Source: Muricauda sp. SCSIO 64092
Lineage (GTDB): Bacteria > Bacteroidota > Bacteroidia > Flavobacteriales > Flavobacteriaceae
DNA: 64,000 nt
NCBI RefSeq assembly: GCF_023016285.1
Contig: NZ_CP095413.1
Coordinates: 4,109,001 to 4,173,000 of the forward strand
Direction of reading: 5' to 3'
Part shown: in pieces, positions 46,168 through 54,328 of the stretch
Position numbering within the stretch: the stretch's first letter is position 1
Layout: each line of letters opens with the position of its first letter
The notes under the pieces: generated by a model
What the model was told of the DNA's origin: nothing
Database searches by the model: none
Seen by the model: only the letters and a program-made list of their open reading frames with translations
Translations under genes and position numbers: made by a program

Positions 46168-46848
46168 ATGGCAAACCATTGTTACAATTACATTACCATT
46201 AACGGAAACAGTACCGAACTAAATGAACTTTACGAACGCCTTACCAAAGAACAGGGGTATGTTGATTTTAAGCATGTTTTGGGCAGAAAACATGAAATCA
46301 CTTATGGAGAAATATTTCAAGTCGTTGGCACAAAATGGTTTACTCCAGAGATAGAACGCGTTGATGATGGGATTATCCTAAGTGGTGATAGCGCCTGGTC
46401 ACCACCGGTTGCATTGTTCAAGAACCTTGCGGAACAATTTACCTCATTACAAATCTGTATGGGCTTTGAGGAATCCGGTATGGATTTCGGGGGAGAGATT
46501 CAAATCAACAAGAATGGCGTTAAGGAAATATTCAGTGGCACCTTTTGGCAATATCGGGCCCATCAGGATTATTTTTCCTTTCTAGAAGCTGCAACGGATG
46601 AAGCCAAGTACTTAATTGACGATGGCATTATTTCTTCGCTGACAGATTTAAAAAACCTTGATATTTATACCTCGCTTCACGAAGAGGATAAAGAAGGATT
46701 TCTAAAAGATGTACTTAAGTCAACAACTAAAAACCTTTACCAAGTACAATTCAAGGCCAATGAACATGTCTCCGAAAGCATATTCATGGATTCTGAACAA
46801 GACGTTAAGCAGCTGCATCCAAAAGCAATAGTTGCACAAGTTACCTAA
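46168..46848 (+). CDS. Api92/DUF1281-like protein A
   Basis: A 226-residue protein starting MANHCYNYITING at 46168 (an open frame from 46144 adds eight unsupported residues). The WCYN-like N-terminus, the GTKWFTPEIE block and GDSAWSPPVALFKNLAEQF match the ferredoxin-like Api92/DUF1281 family, mostly found on phage and conjugative elements. Function unknown. It has a diverged paralogue at 47398 (same GTKWFTP and GDSAWGPPVALF blocks). Preceded by the shared leader block. Confidence 0.82.
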   Translation: MANHCYNYITINGNSTELNELYERLTKEQGYVDFKHVLGRKHEITYGEIFQVVGTKWFTPEIERVDDGIILSGDSAWSPPVALFKNLAEQFTSLQICMGFEESGMDFGGEIQINKNGVKEIFSGTFWQYRAHQDYFSFLEAATDEAKYLIDDGIISSLTDLKNLDIYTSLHEEDKEGFLKDVLKSTTKNLYQVQFKANEHVSESIFMDSEQDVKQLHPKAIVAQVT

Positions 46849-46864
46849 TGCCCCTGATTGTCCA

Positions 46865-47098
46865 TTAAACACTTGGTTCACTGGAACCAAGTGTTTTTTG
46901 CCCCATGCCATCCGGCACATTCACGCTACATTTCGTTTTACTCCATTTCGGTAAAAGAGCTTCATTAAAAACATCTTGGACACGATTCACAATTTTCTCC
47001 CTCATTTCGGGAGCCGTTCCGTAATACTGGAACGCCAGCCCTTCATTCACAGTCCAAAATTCCAAATCATGTCCGCTCTGCCAACTGCCCAGATTCAT
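46865..47098 (-). CDS. Small conserved protein paired with the Api92-like gene A
   Basis: A 77-residue open frame whose first 60 residues (MNLGSWQSGHDLEFWTVNEG, then LAFQYYGTAPEMREKIVNRV) are nearly the same as in the frame at 48111-48323. It converges on the Api92-like gene. The two copies share about 200 bp of DNA at high identity, so conservation could reflect recent duplication. Amino acid changes between copies are mostly non-synonymous. No family recognised. Confidence 0.5.
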   Translation of the reverse strand: MNLGSWQSGHDLEFWTVNEGLAFQYYGTAPEMREKIVNRVQDVFNEALLPKWSKTKCSVNVPDGMGQKTLGSSEPSV

Positions 47099-47280
47099 AT
47101 CGGCTTATTATAAATTAAAAAGTGACCCGTGTAAGGTAGGGATGCTGATTTGGATTGAAGATGAACAAAAAGTTTATAAATCTTATGTAAAAGACACCCT
47201 AATCTTAGAGGAATAACCTAGAGCGAATAATATCACACAATATTCCCACAAAGGTAAACCCGCAAAATATTCTCGGACAA

Positions 47281-47326
47281 GGGACGGCATAAGCCGCTCG
47301 TTCCTCGCTATTTATTCCGTTTCCTT
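47281..47326 (+). promoter_or_regulatory. Shared leader block, copy B
   Basis: GGGACGGCATAAGCCGCTCG and TTTATTCCGTTTCCTT, 113 bases before the ATG of Api92-like gene B. Nearby sequence upstream (AAGGTAAACCCGCAAAAT) is also shared with copy A. Confidence 0.7.
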
Positions 47327-47397
47327 CCCACTCCAATTTTTTGACTTCCGTTTGGGGCAACCTGTAAAAATATTGTGTAATCAAAAATTTTTACATC

Positions 47398-48090
47398 ATG
47401 GCAAACAATTGCTACAATTCAATCACGGTTTACGGTGAAACCAGCGAACTCAAAGAACTTTACGGAAAACTTACCTTTAAAAAAGAATATGTTGATTTTT
47501 GGCATGTCCTTAACATGGAACAACCACAGACTTTGGAAGAGGTCTATACCATAGTGGGCACAAAATGGTTCACCCCTGATATTGAACTGTTGGAAGATTC
47601 CCTGATCTTACATGGAGACAGCGCATGGGGACCACCGGTAGCACTTTTCGAAAAGCTTGTATACCAGTTTCCATCCATCAAAGTAGATTTTCATTATGAG
47701 GAACCCTTGATGGACTTTGGCGGTAAACTCGAAATCTCCATTAACGGCACCAATGAAATATTCATTGGCGGATATCGGGACTATCTGGCGCATACCGATT
47801 ATGCGGCCTATCTATTCAACGCCCAATGGGATATCCAGTATTATATAGAAGACCAAGAATTGACAACGGAGGTAGAACTAAAAAACCTTGGGATATTTGA
47901 ATCGGTAGAAAAAGCCGACTGGAAACAACTGCTATGCGATGTGGCCAAAATCAGCACCATGAACCTATATGAAATCCACTTCAGCCAAAACCCCCATATC
48001 GTTGAAAGAATGTTCGTTGCTCCTAATGACGAGGTTATCAAAGACCTAAAAAGGTCAAATCCGGATATTGTCATTCTGGAACATAAATAG
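47398..48090 (+). CDS. Api92/DUF1281-like protein B
   Basis: A 230-residue paralogue of the gene at 46168, starting MANNCYNSITVYG. Conserved blocks include IVGTKWFTPDIE, GDSAWGPPVALFEKLVYQF and the EIFIGG segment. Sequence divergence between A and B is substantial over the central and C-terminal parts, unlike the near-identity of the small genes behind them. Function unknown; it may belong to the element's transfer-lag or anti-defence set. Confidence 0.82.
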   Translation: MANNCYNSITVYGETSELKELYGKLTFKKEYVDFWHVLNMEQPQTLEEVYTIVGTKWFTPDIELLEDSLILHGDSAWGPPVALFEKLVYQFPSIKVDFHYEEPLMDFGGKLEISINGTNEIFIGGYRDYLAHTDYAAYLFNAQWDIQYYIEDQELTTEVELKNLGIFESVEKADWKQLLCDVAKISTMNLYEIHFSQNPHIVERMFVAPNDEVIKDLKRSNPDIVILEHK

Positions 48091-48110
48091 AATATATCGG
48101 TTACATGGGT

Positions 48111-48323
48111 TCAGTAGATTTTCCCGTTGAACCCATTCAGCACATTCACGCTCCATTCCGTTTTACTCCATTTCGGTAAAAGAGCTTCATTCGACAGGTC
48201 TTGGACACAATTCACAATTTTCTCCCTCATTTCGGGAGCCGTTCCGTAATACTGGAACGCCAGCCCTTCATTCACAGTCCAAAATTCCAAATCAAGTCCG
48301 CTCTGCCAACTGCCCAGATTCAT
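48111..48323 (-). CDS. Small conserved protein paired with Api92-like gene B
   Basis: A 70-residue frame, nearly the same as the first 60 residues of the 46865-47098 frame (NLGSWQSG, FWTVNEGLAFQYYGTAPEM). The C-termini differ after WSK. The 540 bp further to the right hold no gene. Confidence 0.5.
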   Translation of the reverse strand: MNLGSWQSGLDLEFWTVNEGLAFQYYGTAPEMREKIVNCVQDLSNEALLPKWSKTEWSVNVLNGFNGKIY

Positions 48324-48864
48324 ATCAGCTTATTATGAATAAACTACCACTTCCATACGTCAATCTTTTAATTAATCGGAAGGGCAATCCCCTTTATTTT
48401 CTTAACGCCATTATTGACAAATACTACTTGGGTATTTGCCTGCAATGTCTAAAAATAAAGGGTTTGCCCAGGTCATTTTAAGGGGTTTATAATAAATAAA
48501 GCCTCTATTGTCTTTCGGGTCATCGAAAGACAGGCATGGAATAACCAAATCTATTCAGCACAGCCCCACTTGCACTCGCTTAACTTCCCGTACGCTCCCT
48601 TGTGGGCCAGTGTGAAAGATTTGCTAATACCATTATGGAACTTGTCAAGACCAAGCAGGTTTTGATAAGAAATAAGGTTTCTACTTCCTTGAAAATCCAA
48701 GGATTTTTCTACGTCGCATACACTCCTGATTTCTTCTCAAAAGTCTTGACAAAACCCACTTCATTCATTGTGCTACGCACGCAAGAAATCAAACAAACAC
48801 CCCTTAAAATTTAAATCAGTTAAAAACAAATAAGGGGAATTATCAATCTTTTAAATTTTTAATT
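48324..48864. other. 540 bp region without a supported gene, with an inverted repeat
   Basis: At 48382-48402 and 48451-48469 the arms GGGCAA-TCCC-CTTTATTTT and AAAATAAAG-GG-TTTGCCC form a long imperfect hairpin. A 70-codon frame at 48602-48814 has no family and no leader and was not accepted. Just before ssb the DNA is A/T-rich (AATTTTTAATTATG), typical of the element's start sites. Confidence 0.55.
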
Positions 48865-49203
48865 ATGAGTAGTTTAAGAAACAGAACACAGTTGATCGGA
48901 AACGTTGGCGGAGAGCCAAGTATTGTAAACCTTGAAAGTGGGAAGAAAGTTGCAAAGTTTTCTTTGGCGACCAATGAGTATTACAAAAACGGCAATGGTG
49001 AAAAAGTTCAAAATACCTATTGGCACACCATAGTCGCATGGGGCAAAGTTGCCGACATCGTAGAAAAATATGTGGATGTGGGCAAGGAAGTTGCCATTGA
49101 GGGAAAATTGACCTCCAGATCTTACGAGGACAAGGACGGTGCAAAACGATATGTGACCGAAGTGGTGGTATCCGAAGTTTTACTATTGGGCAGTAAGGAT
49201 TAA
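48865..49203 (+). CDS. ssb: Single-stranded DNA-binding protein
   Basis: A 112-residue OB-fold protein, starting RNRTQLIGNVGGEPSI, with WHTIVAWGKVADIVEKYV and the EGKLTSRSYED loop. It lacks the long acidic tail of chromosomal SSB, as is usual for element-borne versions. Protects the transferred strand. A strong terminator follows. Confidence 0.93.
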   Translation: MSSLRNRTQLIGNVGGEPSIVNLESGKKVAKFSLATNEYYKNGNGEKVQNTYWHTIVAWGKVADIVEKYVDVGKEVAIEGKLTSRSYEDKDGAKRYVTEVVVSEVLLLGSKD

Positions 49204-49212
49204 ATCTAAGTT

Positions 49213-49249
49213 AAAGAGGGTGTAACCGTCGAAAGATGCACCCTCTTTT
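49213..49249 (+). terminator. Terminator after ssb
   Basis: Stem AAAGAGGGTG / CACCCTCTTT with the 3' arm running into TTTT. It lies 9 bases after the ssb stop. Confidence 0.85.
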
Positions 49250-49275
49250 CAATATTGATCTTAAAAAGAAGAATA

Positions 49276-49725
49276 ATGAAAAACAAAGTTAACGAAATAC
49301 AAATCAGCTATAAAGAGAAAATCAAGGTTTCGGATGCTCCCTCTGTCCGTAGCTCAGAGGACGCGGCACAAATTTTATATGAGCTTTGGGACAAGGAAAC
49401 CATTGGACTTCAAGAAAGTTTCAAAGTATTACTGCTCAACAACTCCAATAAGGTCAAAGGCATATATGAGCTCTCGAAAGGGGGCATTTCCGCAACCATT
49501 GTCGATGTCAGGATATTGTTCGCAACAGTTTTAAAATCACTATCAGTCGGAATCATCATAGCGCACAACCACCCTTCGGGCAAATTAAAGGAAAGCCATG
49601 CTGATTTGGAACTGACACGCAAGATTAAAAAAGCCGCTTCGTATTTTGATATTACCGTACTTGACCATTTGATAATAACCCCAAATGGAGAGTATTACAG
49701 TTTTGCCGATGAAGGTTTGATGTAA
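49276..49725 (+). CDS. radC: RadC-like JAB-domain protein
   Basis: A 149-residue protein starting MKNKVNEIQ at 49276. The JAMM metal motif is IIAHNHPSGKLKESHADLELT (HxHPSG...SxxD), with a LLLNNSNKVKGIYELSKGG segment before it. The RadC/DUF2466 family on mobile elements is an accessory gene of unclear role. It lacks the helix-hairpin-helix domain of chromosomal RadC. Confidence 0.92.
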   Translation: MKNKVNEIQISYKEKIKVSDAPSVRSSEDAAQILYELWDKETIGLQESFKVLLLNNSNKVKGIYELSKGGISATIVDVRILFATVLKSLSVGIIIAHNHPSGKLKESHADLELTRKIKKAASYFDITVLDHLIITPNGEYYSFADEGLM

Positions 49726-49741
49726 TGAAAATACTTGAACG

Positions 49742-49939
49742 ATGATACATTTAAACTTTAACAATCTCGATGATAAAACGCAAAAACAACTTTTTGAAAT
49801 GTCCAAGAAAGATGTCGAACGTCAGTTCGGGGAACAGATAAAAGCCTACGCTGAAAGAAATCGATTGAAATATTCCGAAGTCCTATACGCAGAGGTAATG
49901 CGGAATCTATATAGTTATAGATTTACCTTTAGAATTTGA
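49742..49939 (+). CDS. Small basic element protein
   Basis: A 65-residue protein with a helical, charged sequence (KTQKQLFEMSKKDVERQFGEQIKAYAERN). Not recognised. It lies 16 bases after radC and before a terminator, so it belongs to the same transcription unit. Similar small frames often accompany these elements. Confidence 0.6.
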   Translation: MIHLNFNNLDDKTQKQLFEMSKKDVERQFGEQIKAYAERNRLKYSEVLYAEVMRNLYSYRFTFRI

Positions 49940-49955
49940 AATAAATTTAATAGAG

Positions 49956-49985
49956 AATAGCCTTTTAATATAGGGCTATTTTTTT
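49956..49985 (+). terminator. Terminator after the radC unit
   Basis: Stem AATAGCC / GGGCTATT with a ten-base loop, then T6. Confidence 0.75.
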
Positions 49986-50122
49986 GCGTTGTTGATTTTT
50001 AAAGGTATCGAACCATCAAAAATCAAATCGGGACTTGACAATTTACTGAGTTTGTGTTCTGCCAAAGTCATATTATCATTATGTAGCCGCAATTTAGTCC
50101 TTTAAAAATATTCCCTTAAAAA

Positions 50123-50178
50123 GACTACGGCATAAAGCCACTTCTTCAGCCATCGCAAATTTATTCCGTTTCCTTTTT
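50123..50178 (+). promoter_or_regulatory. Shared leader block, copy C
   Basis: GACTACGGCATAAAGCCACTTCTTC, then TTTATTCCGTTTCCTTTTTAGA, 105 bases before the ATG at 50233. Close to copy D. Confidence 0.7.
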
Positions 50179-50232
50179 AGACGAAATTTTGAAAAAACTA
50201 TTGCTCCGGCAAATAATTTAAAATTTCTAATT

Positions 50233-50529
50233 ATGGAACAATTGATTTTAAAAGCAGGAGCTAAAGTAACTTTTGATGAAATGGGGTACAGATATACCCA
50301 TGAAACCAATGAATATGGAGACCGGGAAGTAGAGGATTTTCATTTTCAATCTTACGGTATTGTACTATTGATTGTTGGGAGTAGTTCATTGGTTTGGCTT
50401 TGGAAGGAAATAAATGAGTCATTGATTGATACGAATTGCGTGGTACTTGATGAAATGAAAGTGGAATGGCTCGCTAACAATCGACTTTCACCTATCAATG
50501 ATTCTGGGGATATTCGTATCATTTTCTAA
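50233..50529 (+). CDS. Hypothetical small protein of the element
   Basis: A 98-residue protein, not recognised. It has one hydrophobic segment (about 43-58, GIVLLIVGSSSLVWLW) flanked by polar ends. Preceded by shared leader block C and followed by a terminator, so it is an independent unit. The C-terminal part has an acidic DSGDIRIIF. Confidence 0.6.
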   Translation: MEQLILKAGAKVTFDEMGYRYTHETNEYGDREVEDFHFQSYGIVLLIVGSSSLVWLWKEINESLIDTNCVVLDEMKVEWLANNRLSPINDSGDIRIIF

Positions 50530-50534
50530 TGACA

Positions 50535-50567
50535 AATACGGAACCACCAGTTCCGTATTATTTTTTT
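50535..50567 (+). terminator. Terminator after the 50233-50529 gene
   Basis: Perfect stem AATACGGAAC / GTTCCGTATT with loop CACCA and an A then T7. Confidence 0.88.
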
Positions 50568-50865
50568 GTATGGTTTTTGTCATGGTTTTTGTATCAAAAA
50601 CACACGCCAAAAACCCAATGTTCAGTCCTGACTTCTATGGTTTATTGCCTATAAGTGGCATCTTGGTTTAAATGAAACTAACAAGTTTTTTCCTTGAGCC
50701 TTTTTCCGTGACCTTCCGGGTACCATCGACAAGAACCAATTTATAGTTGTAAAATTCAAGGACATTTTTGGTATAATAAAAAGATGTGATAAAACATAAT
50801 CCGTTAGAGTCAATTAACATTCATTTGACTGAAAATTAGTCCCTGAAAAATGTTCCCTTAAAAAA

Positions 50866-50920
50866 GACTACGGCATAAAGCCACTTCTTCAGCCATCACA
50901 AATTTATTCCGTTTCCTTTT
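50866..50920 (+). promoter_or_regulatory. Shared leader block, copy D
   Basis: GACTACGGCATAAAGCCACTTCTTC and TTTATTCCGTTTCCTTTTTAGATG, 114 bases before the ATG at 50985. Nearly identical to copy C. Confidence 0.7.
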
Positions 50921-50984
50921 TAGATGAAATTTTTAAGGAACAGGGGGCGCCAGTAAAATAATTGATAATTCAAAGATTTACATT

Positions 50985-51146
50985 ATGGAAACAAGAGTAA
51001 AAAGAGTGTTGGAAATTCCAGCAAGAAAATCGCAAGCCATTAAAACCACCGAGCAACATGTATCGGACAAGTCTTTTTATCTGGTCATTAACTTGTGGGT
51101 ATTCAAATTTGAATACTCGAAAGAGCAGTTCCCTGATAACAGTTGA
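50985..51146 (+). CDS. 53-residue small protein after leader block D
   Basis: ATG 50985 to TGA 51144-51146 gives METRVKRVLEIPARKSQAIK followed by a short central part (QHVSDKSFYLVINLWVFKFEY) and ending PDNS. It has no recognised family. It is supported by its place behind leader block D at the standard distance and by an A/T-rich start context like that of the neighbours. Below the length usually reported. Confidence 0.5.
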   Translation: METRVKRVLEIPARKSQAIKTTEQHVSDKSFYLVINLWVFKFEYSKEQFPDNS

Positions 51147-51672
51147 TCTCCAAAATCGATTCTGTGCAGAAAGGCTCTTGAAAAAGAGTCTTTTTTAATG
51201 GTCGTTCCCATCAAATCTGACGCCCTGAATTCCATTTGTTGACATTTTAATATCTATTGGGATCAATTGAACCCATTTGACAGGGTTTTCCATTTTCTTT
51301 TTTGCTGGAACGATGTTATATTTATACAGGCCCGTTGGTCGGGCTTCGTGCGGTCAATTCTCCCGATAGTCATCGGGATCGATTTGACTTTCCTTTTGAC
51401 CGTACATCTCAATTCTTGTCAGAATGCAGTGCCACTGATTGGAACAATCAGGGGGCTCGGATTTTTGTTCGCCGGGGCGAACGAAAAGGAGAAGCAAGAG
51501 GGTAGCGTGCTGGCGCAGCGCTACATATCCCATTTACTGCGTAAAGCCCCTGTTTATAAGGGATTTCAGGGATTGGTCAAAAAAATGAAATAGGGTGATT
51601 TGACGCAAAAACGCTCGAAACCCCAATAAAACTGTCATTTTTTGCGTCAAAAAGAACCAAATAATAAAAATT
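51147..51672. other. Probable oriT-bearing region before the mobilisation genes
   Basis: 525 bp without a supported gene (a frame at 51267-51593 has no family and a base composition unlike the neighbours). Inverted repeats: GTTCGCC-GG-GGCGAAC near 51468-51483, and TTTGACGCAAAAA (51599-51611) with TTTTTGCGTCAAA (51639-51651), 22 bases before the BfmA-like gene. In Bacteroidota elements oriT lies just upstream of the mobilisation genes, which supports the assignment by position only. Confidence 0.45.
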
Positions 51673-52233
51673 ATGAACACATTTTCTACTGTACGATTTA
51701 AAATTAAGGTTGCCAATAGGTTCAGAAAGTTCTCTATGCAAGTTGCCCGTACCCATACCGAAGCCTTGGAATCCATGTTGGATTTTTTTGAGATTCATCA
51801 GCTGTCTCCATCGGATTCCATCGATGGCAGTCTCAGTGCCTTGGAGATAAGGATCAAGAGACGGATAAGCAATGCCATAGCCATCATTAAGGATATAGAA
51901 AAGAGCCAGACCCTACCAACAGTGGCCATGTTGCAATCCTTATTTCAGGAGCAATTCGAACCTAAAGAAGACAGTGATCTTGAGGATGACTTTGATTTCG
52001 TGGAAAAGAAATTTGAAAATGGCCATGAACAGGAAGAGTGGCTGGAGGAGACTACCGTTCCCAAAATCCTATACGATAGACTGGAGGACAAAATGGAAAT
52101 GCTCAAAAAGGATTTTGCTTATGTACTCGAACATGTAAAAGCCGTCAAGAGCAATTTCGGAAAAGATTACCTCAAGCTGGAGCTCCCCATGGGAGCAGTG
52201 GAAAAATATAAGAGGACCATAAAAAACAATTAG
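51673..52233 (+). CDS. BfmA/BtgA-family mobilisation protein
   Basis: The 186-residue protein starts NTFSTVRFKIKVANRFRKFS and resembles the BfmA/BtgA accessory proteins that bind oriT with the relaxase. Features: an N-terminal ribbon-helix-helix-like segment and a coiled-coil acidic middle part (KEDSDLEDDFDFVEKKFENG). Directly followed (two bases) by the DUF5712 relaxase. Its start lies 22 bp after the inverted repeat in the candidate oriT region. Confidence 0.85.
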   Translation: MNTFSTVRFKIKVANRFRKFSMQVARTHTEALESMLDFFEIHQLSPSDSIDGSLSALEIRIKRRISNAIAIIKDIEKSQTLPTVAMLQSLFQEQFEPKEDSDLEDDFDFVEKKFENGHEQEEWLEETTVPKILYDRLEDKMEMLKKDFAYVLEHVKAVKSNFGKDYLKLELPMGAVEKYKRTIKNN

Positions 52234-52235
52234 TC

Positions 52236-53255
52236 ATGTACATAGCCATTACCAAACAGCACCAAGGCGAAAATTTTAATGGGAGCGTCAGGGATTTTGT
52301 CAAATATCTTGAAAAAGAGAACGAAGATAAAAGCCCAGAGCTCCAGCAGCACTTCTTTGATCAATATAACGATGGGATAAGCGCGGAAGAGGTCATTTCG
52401 GAAATCGATAACAATACGGCCCGACTAGGGAAGAAAGACCCCAAATTCTATTCCATAGTGGTCAGCCCGTCCAAGGGAGAACTAAGGGCGATCGGCAACG
52501 ACCCCGAAAAATTGCGTGAATACACCCGGGAGATCATGAAAGATTATGTCGCTTGCTTTTATAGGGACCGAAAGGTAAACGTGGACGATATTAAATACTA
52601 TGCCAAGATAGAACGGGAACGGACCTTTAAGGGCACTGATAAGGAGATCCGTGAAAACCAACCCTATGCCACCAAAATACTGGAACTTAAAAAAGAGGTT
52701 GCCAGGATCGAAAGGGGAGCATCAAAAGGAAACATAAAATCTATCAAAAAAGAGATCGACCGCCTGGAAGAAGATGCCCCGCACAAGATTGGTGGAAAAC
52801 GGATCGTCCGGGGAATGAAAAAAGAGGGCATGCAGACCCATGTCCATATCATCGTAAGCCGTACCGATGCAATCAATAGCTACAGCCTCTCACCGGGAGC
52901 CAAATTTAAGGAGTCCACTACGGTACTCAATGGAGTACCACAAAAACAAGGGTTCCATCGAGATAAGTTCTATCAAGCAGTCGAAAAGACCTTTGATAAA
53001 AAGTTCGGTTACAAACGAAATTTTGTGGAAACCTATAAGGCAAGGAACATGCTCGATAAAGACCCTAAACGCTTTCTTGCCATGCTTGCCGGACTCCCGA
53101 CCACGGAGAAGCAGGTGGCCTTTAAGATGCTGTTCAAAGCCGGGATAAATGTGCCCACCATCCCTACCAATAAGGTACAGCTCGCCTATAAGGCACTTAT
53201 GAAGTTCAAACGAGGAGTGGAAACGGCCATCAGCTCTGGTTCGATCGGTGTTTAA
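52236..53255 (+). CDS. DUF5712 relaxase / mobilisation protein (BfmB/BtgB type)
   Basis: A 339-residue protein of the DUF5712 relaxase group. The HVHIIVSRTD motif (about residue 205) is the metal-binding histidine motif, with a coiled-coil stretch before it (ELKKEVARIERGASKG). The N-terminal MYIAITKQHQGENFNGSVRDFVKYLE fits the family. It nicks oriT and pilots the strand. Downstream is an IS5-type insertion and not the usual coupling-protein gene. Confidence 0.87.
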   Translation: MYIAITKQHQGENFNGSVRDFVKYLEKENEDKSPELQQHFFDQYNDGISAEEVISEIDNNTARLGKKDPKFYSIVVSPSKGELRAIGNDPEKLREYTREIMKDYVACFYRDRKVNVDDIKYYAKIERERTFKGTDKEIRENQPYATKILELKKEVARIERGASKGNIKSIKKEIDRLEEDAPHKIGGKRIVRGMKKEGMQTHVHIIVSRTDAINSYSLSPGAKFKESTTVLNGVPQKQGFHRDKFYQAVEKTFDKKFGYKRNFVETYKARNMLDKDPKRFLAMLAGLPTTEKQVAFKMLFKAGINVPTIPTNKVQLAYKALMKFKRGVETAISSGSIGV

Positions 53256-53424
53256 ACCCGATAGATAAATTGATCCATGCAAATAGATTACATATTATGT
53301 TGTTTGCTTTGTTCCGAATTTAAAAATATAAATCATGAAAGGTAAAAGCTTTAATAGAATTAAAGATGATCATATTAATTATTTAAACTAAACCGATAAC
53401 CGATGGATTATAAGATTGAACTTG

Positions 53425-54325
53425 TCTTGAGTTTTAGATTTGGATCAAATGAAAGGGCTACGGAACTTTGTGTCGCTGAACAGAAAGACCATAGCCCGTG
53501 TACAAAGTACTCGACAAAGATAGCATTATGACCGAGATAGTCCCTTACCTTTCACCTCCCGGTCGTGGGCCCTCCTCCCGGGCACCCGTGGCAGAGATAG
53601 TGAACGCGGTGCTGTATAAACTCAAAAGTGGTGTGCAGTGGCATATGCTGCCAGTCACCGAGCTGTTCAGTGGTGAACCCCTGAATTACAAGACCGTGTT
53701 CGGCCACTACCGTAAGTGGAGCAAAGCGGGTGTGTGGAAGGAATGCTGGATAAGGCTTCTATCGGAGAACAGGTCAAAGGTCGACCTCTCCAGCGGGGAT
53801 TTCGACGGCAGCCATACCACGGCCCTTCGTGGGGGCGAACAAGTGGAGTATCAGGGCAGGAAGAAAAGGAAGACGACCAATTCCCTCTACTTGACCGATA
53901 GGCAGGGGCTTCCCCTGGCCATGTCGGAGTCCGTGGCCGGTAACTACAACGACCTGCACGATATAGAGGTACATGCAGAGGAGGTCTTCGCCACCCTGGA
54001 CGATGCCGGGATCGCCACCGACGGGCTGTTCGTCAACGGGGATTCGGGGTTTGATTCCAGGGGCTTCCGAACGGCCTGTGCCAAAAGGGGCGTGGTTCCC
54101 AACGTACCCTATAACCAAAGGGGCAAGGAGGTTGACAGGGACGAGCCTTTCGATGAAAAGCTCTATGGGGAAAGGTACTCGGTGGAAAGAACCTTCGCCT
54201 GGATGGACGGTTTCAGGTCGGTGCTCAACAGGTTCGATACCACCGTTTCCAGTTGGATGGGGTTCAATTTCCTTGCCTTTATCGTAATCGCAATTAAAAA
54301 ATTCAAGAAAATCAACAACTCAAGA
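53425..54325 (+). mobile_element. IS5-family insertion sequence
   Basis: Terminal inverted repeats TCTTGAGTTTTAGATTTG (53425-53442) and the complement of its partner, TCTTGAGTTGTTGATTTT (ending 54325), match at 15 of 18 positions. The single transposase lies between them. The GC content of the insert is visibly higher than that of the flanks. A target duplication could not be recognised. Confidence 0.8.
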
Positions 54326-54328
54326 TGA
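53498..54328 (+). CDS. IS5-family transposase
   Basis: A 276-residue DDE transposase. It starts with GTG 53498. The catalytic residues lie in DFDGSHTT (D, about 106), NGDSGFDSRG (D, about 179) and YSVERTFAWMD (E, about 230). The N-terminal domain of the IS5 kind is seen in SSRAPVAEIVNAVLYKLKSGVQWHMLP. The stop codon TGA overlaps the right terminal repeat and the start of the next gene. Appears complete. Confidence 0.93.
   Translation: MYKVLDKDSIMTEIVPYLSPPGRGPSSRAPVAEIVNAVLYKLKSGVQWHMLPVTELFSGEPLNYKTVFGHYRKWSKAGVWKECWIRLLSENRSKVDLSSGDFDGSHTTALRGGEQVEYQGRKKRKTTNSLYLTDRQGLPLAMSESVAGNYNDLHDIEVHAEEVFATLDDAGIATDGLFVNGDSGFDSRGFRTACAKRGVVPNVPYNQRGKEVDRDEPFDEKLYGERYSVERTFAWMDGFRSVLNRFDTTVSSWMGFNFLAFIVIAIKKFKKINNSR

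Noticed and set aside
48602..48814. A 70-residue frame between the Api92-like unit and ssb
   Set aside because: No family, no leader block, no close start context, and no coding signal beyond being open.
51267..51593. A 108-residue frame before the mobilisation genes
   Set aside because: No family, unusual composition, and it covers inverted repeats of the probable oriT zone.
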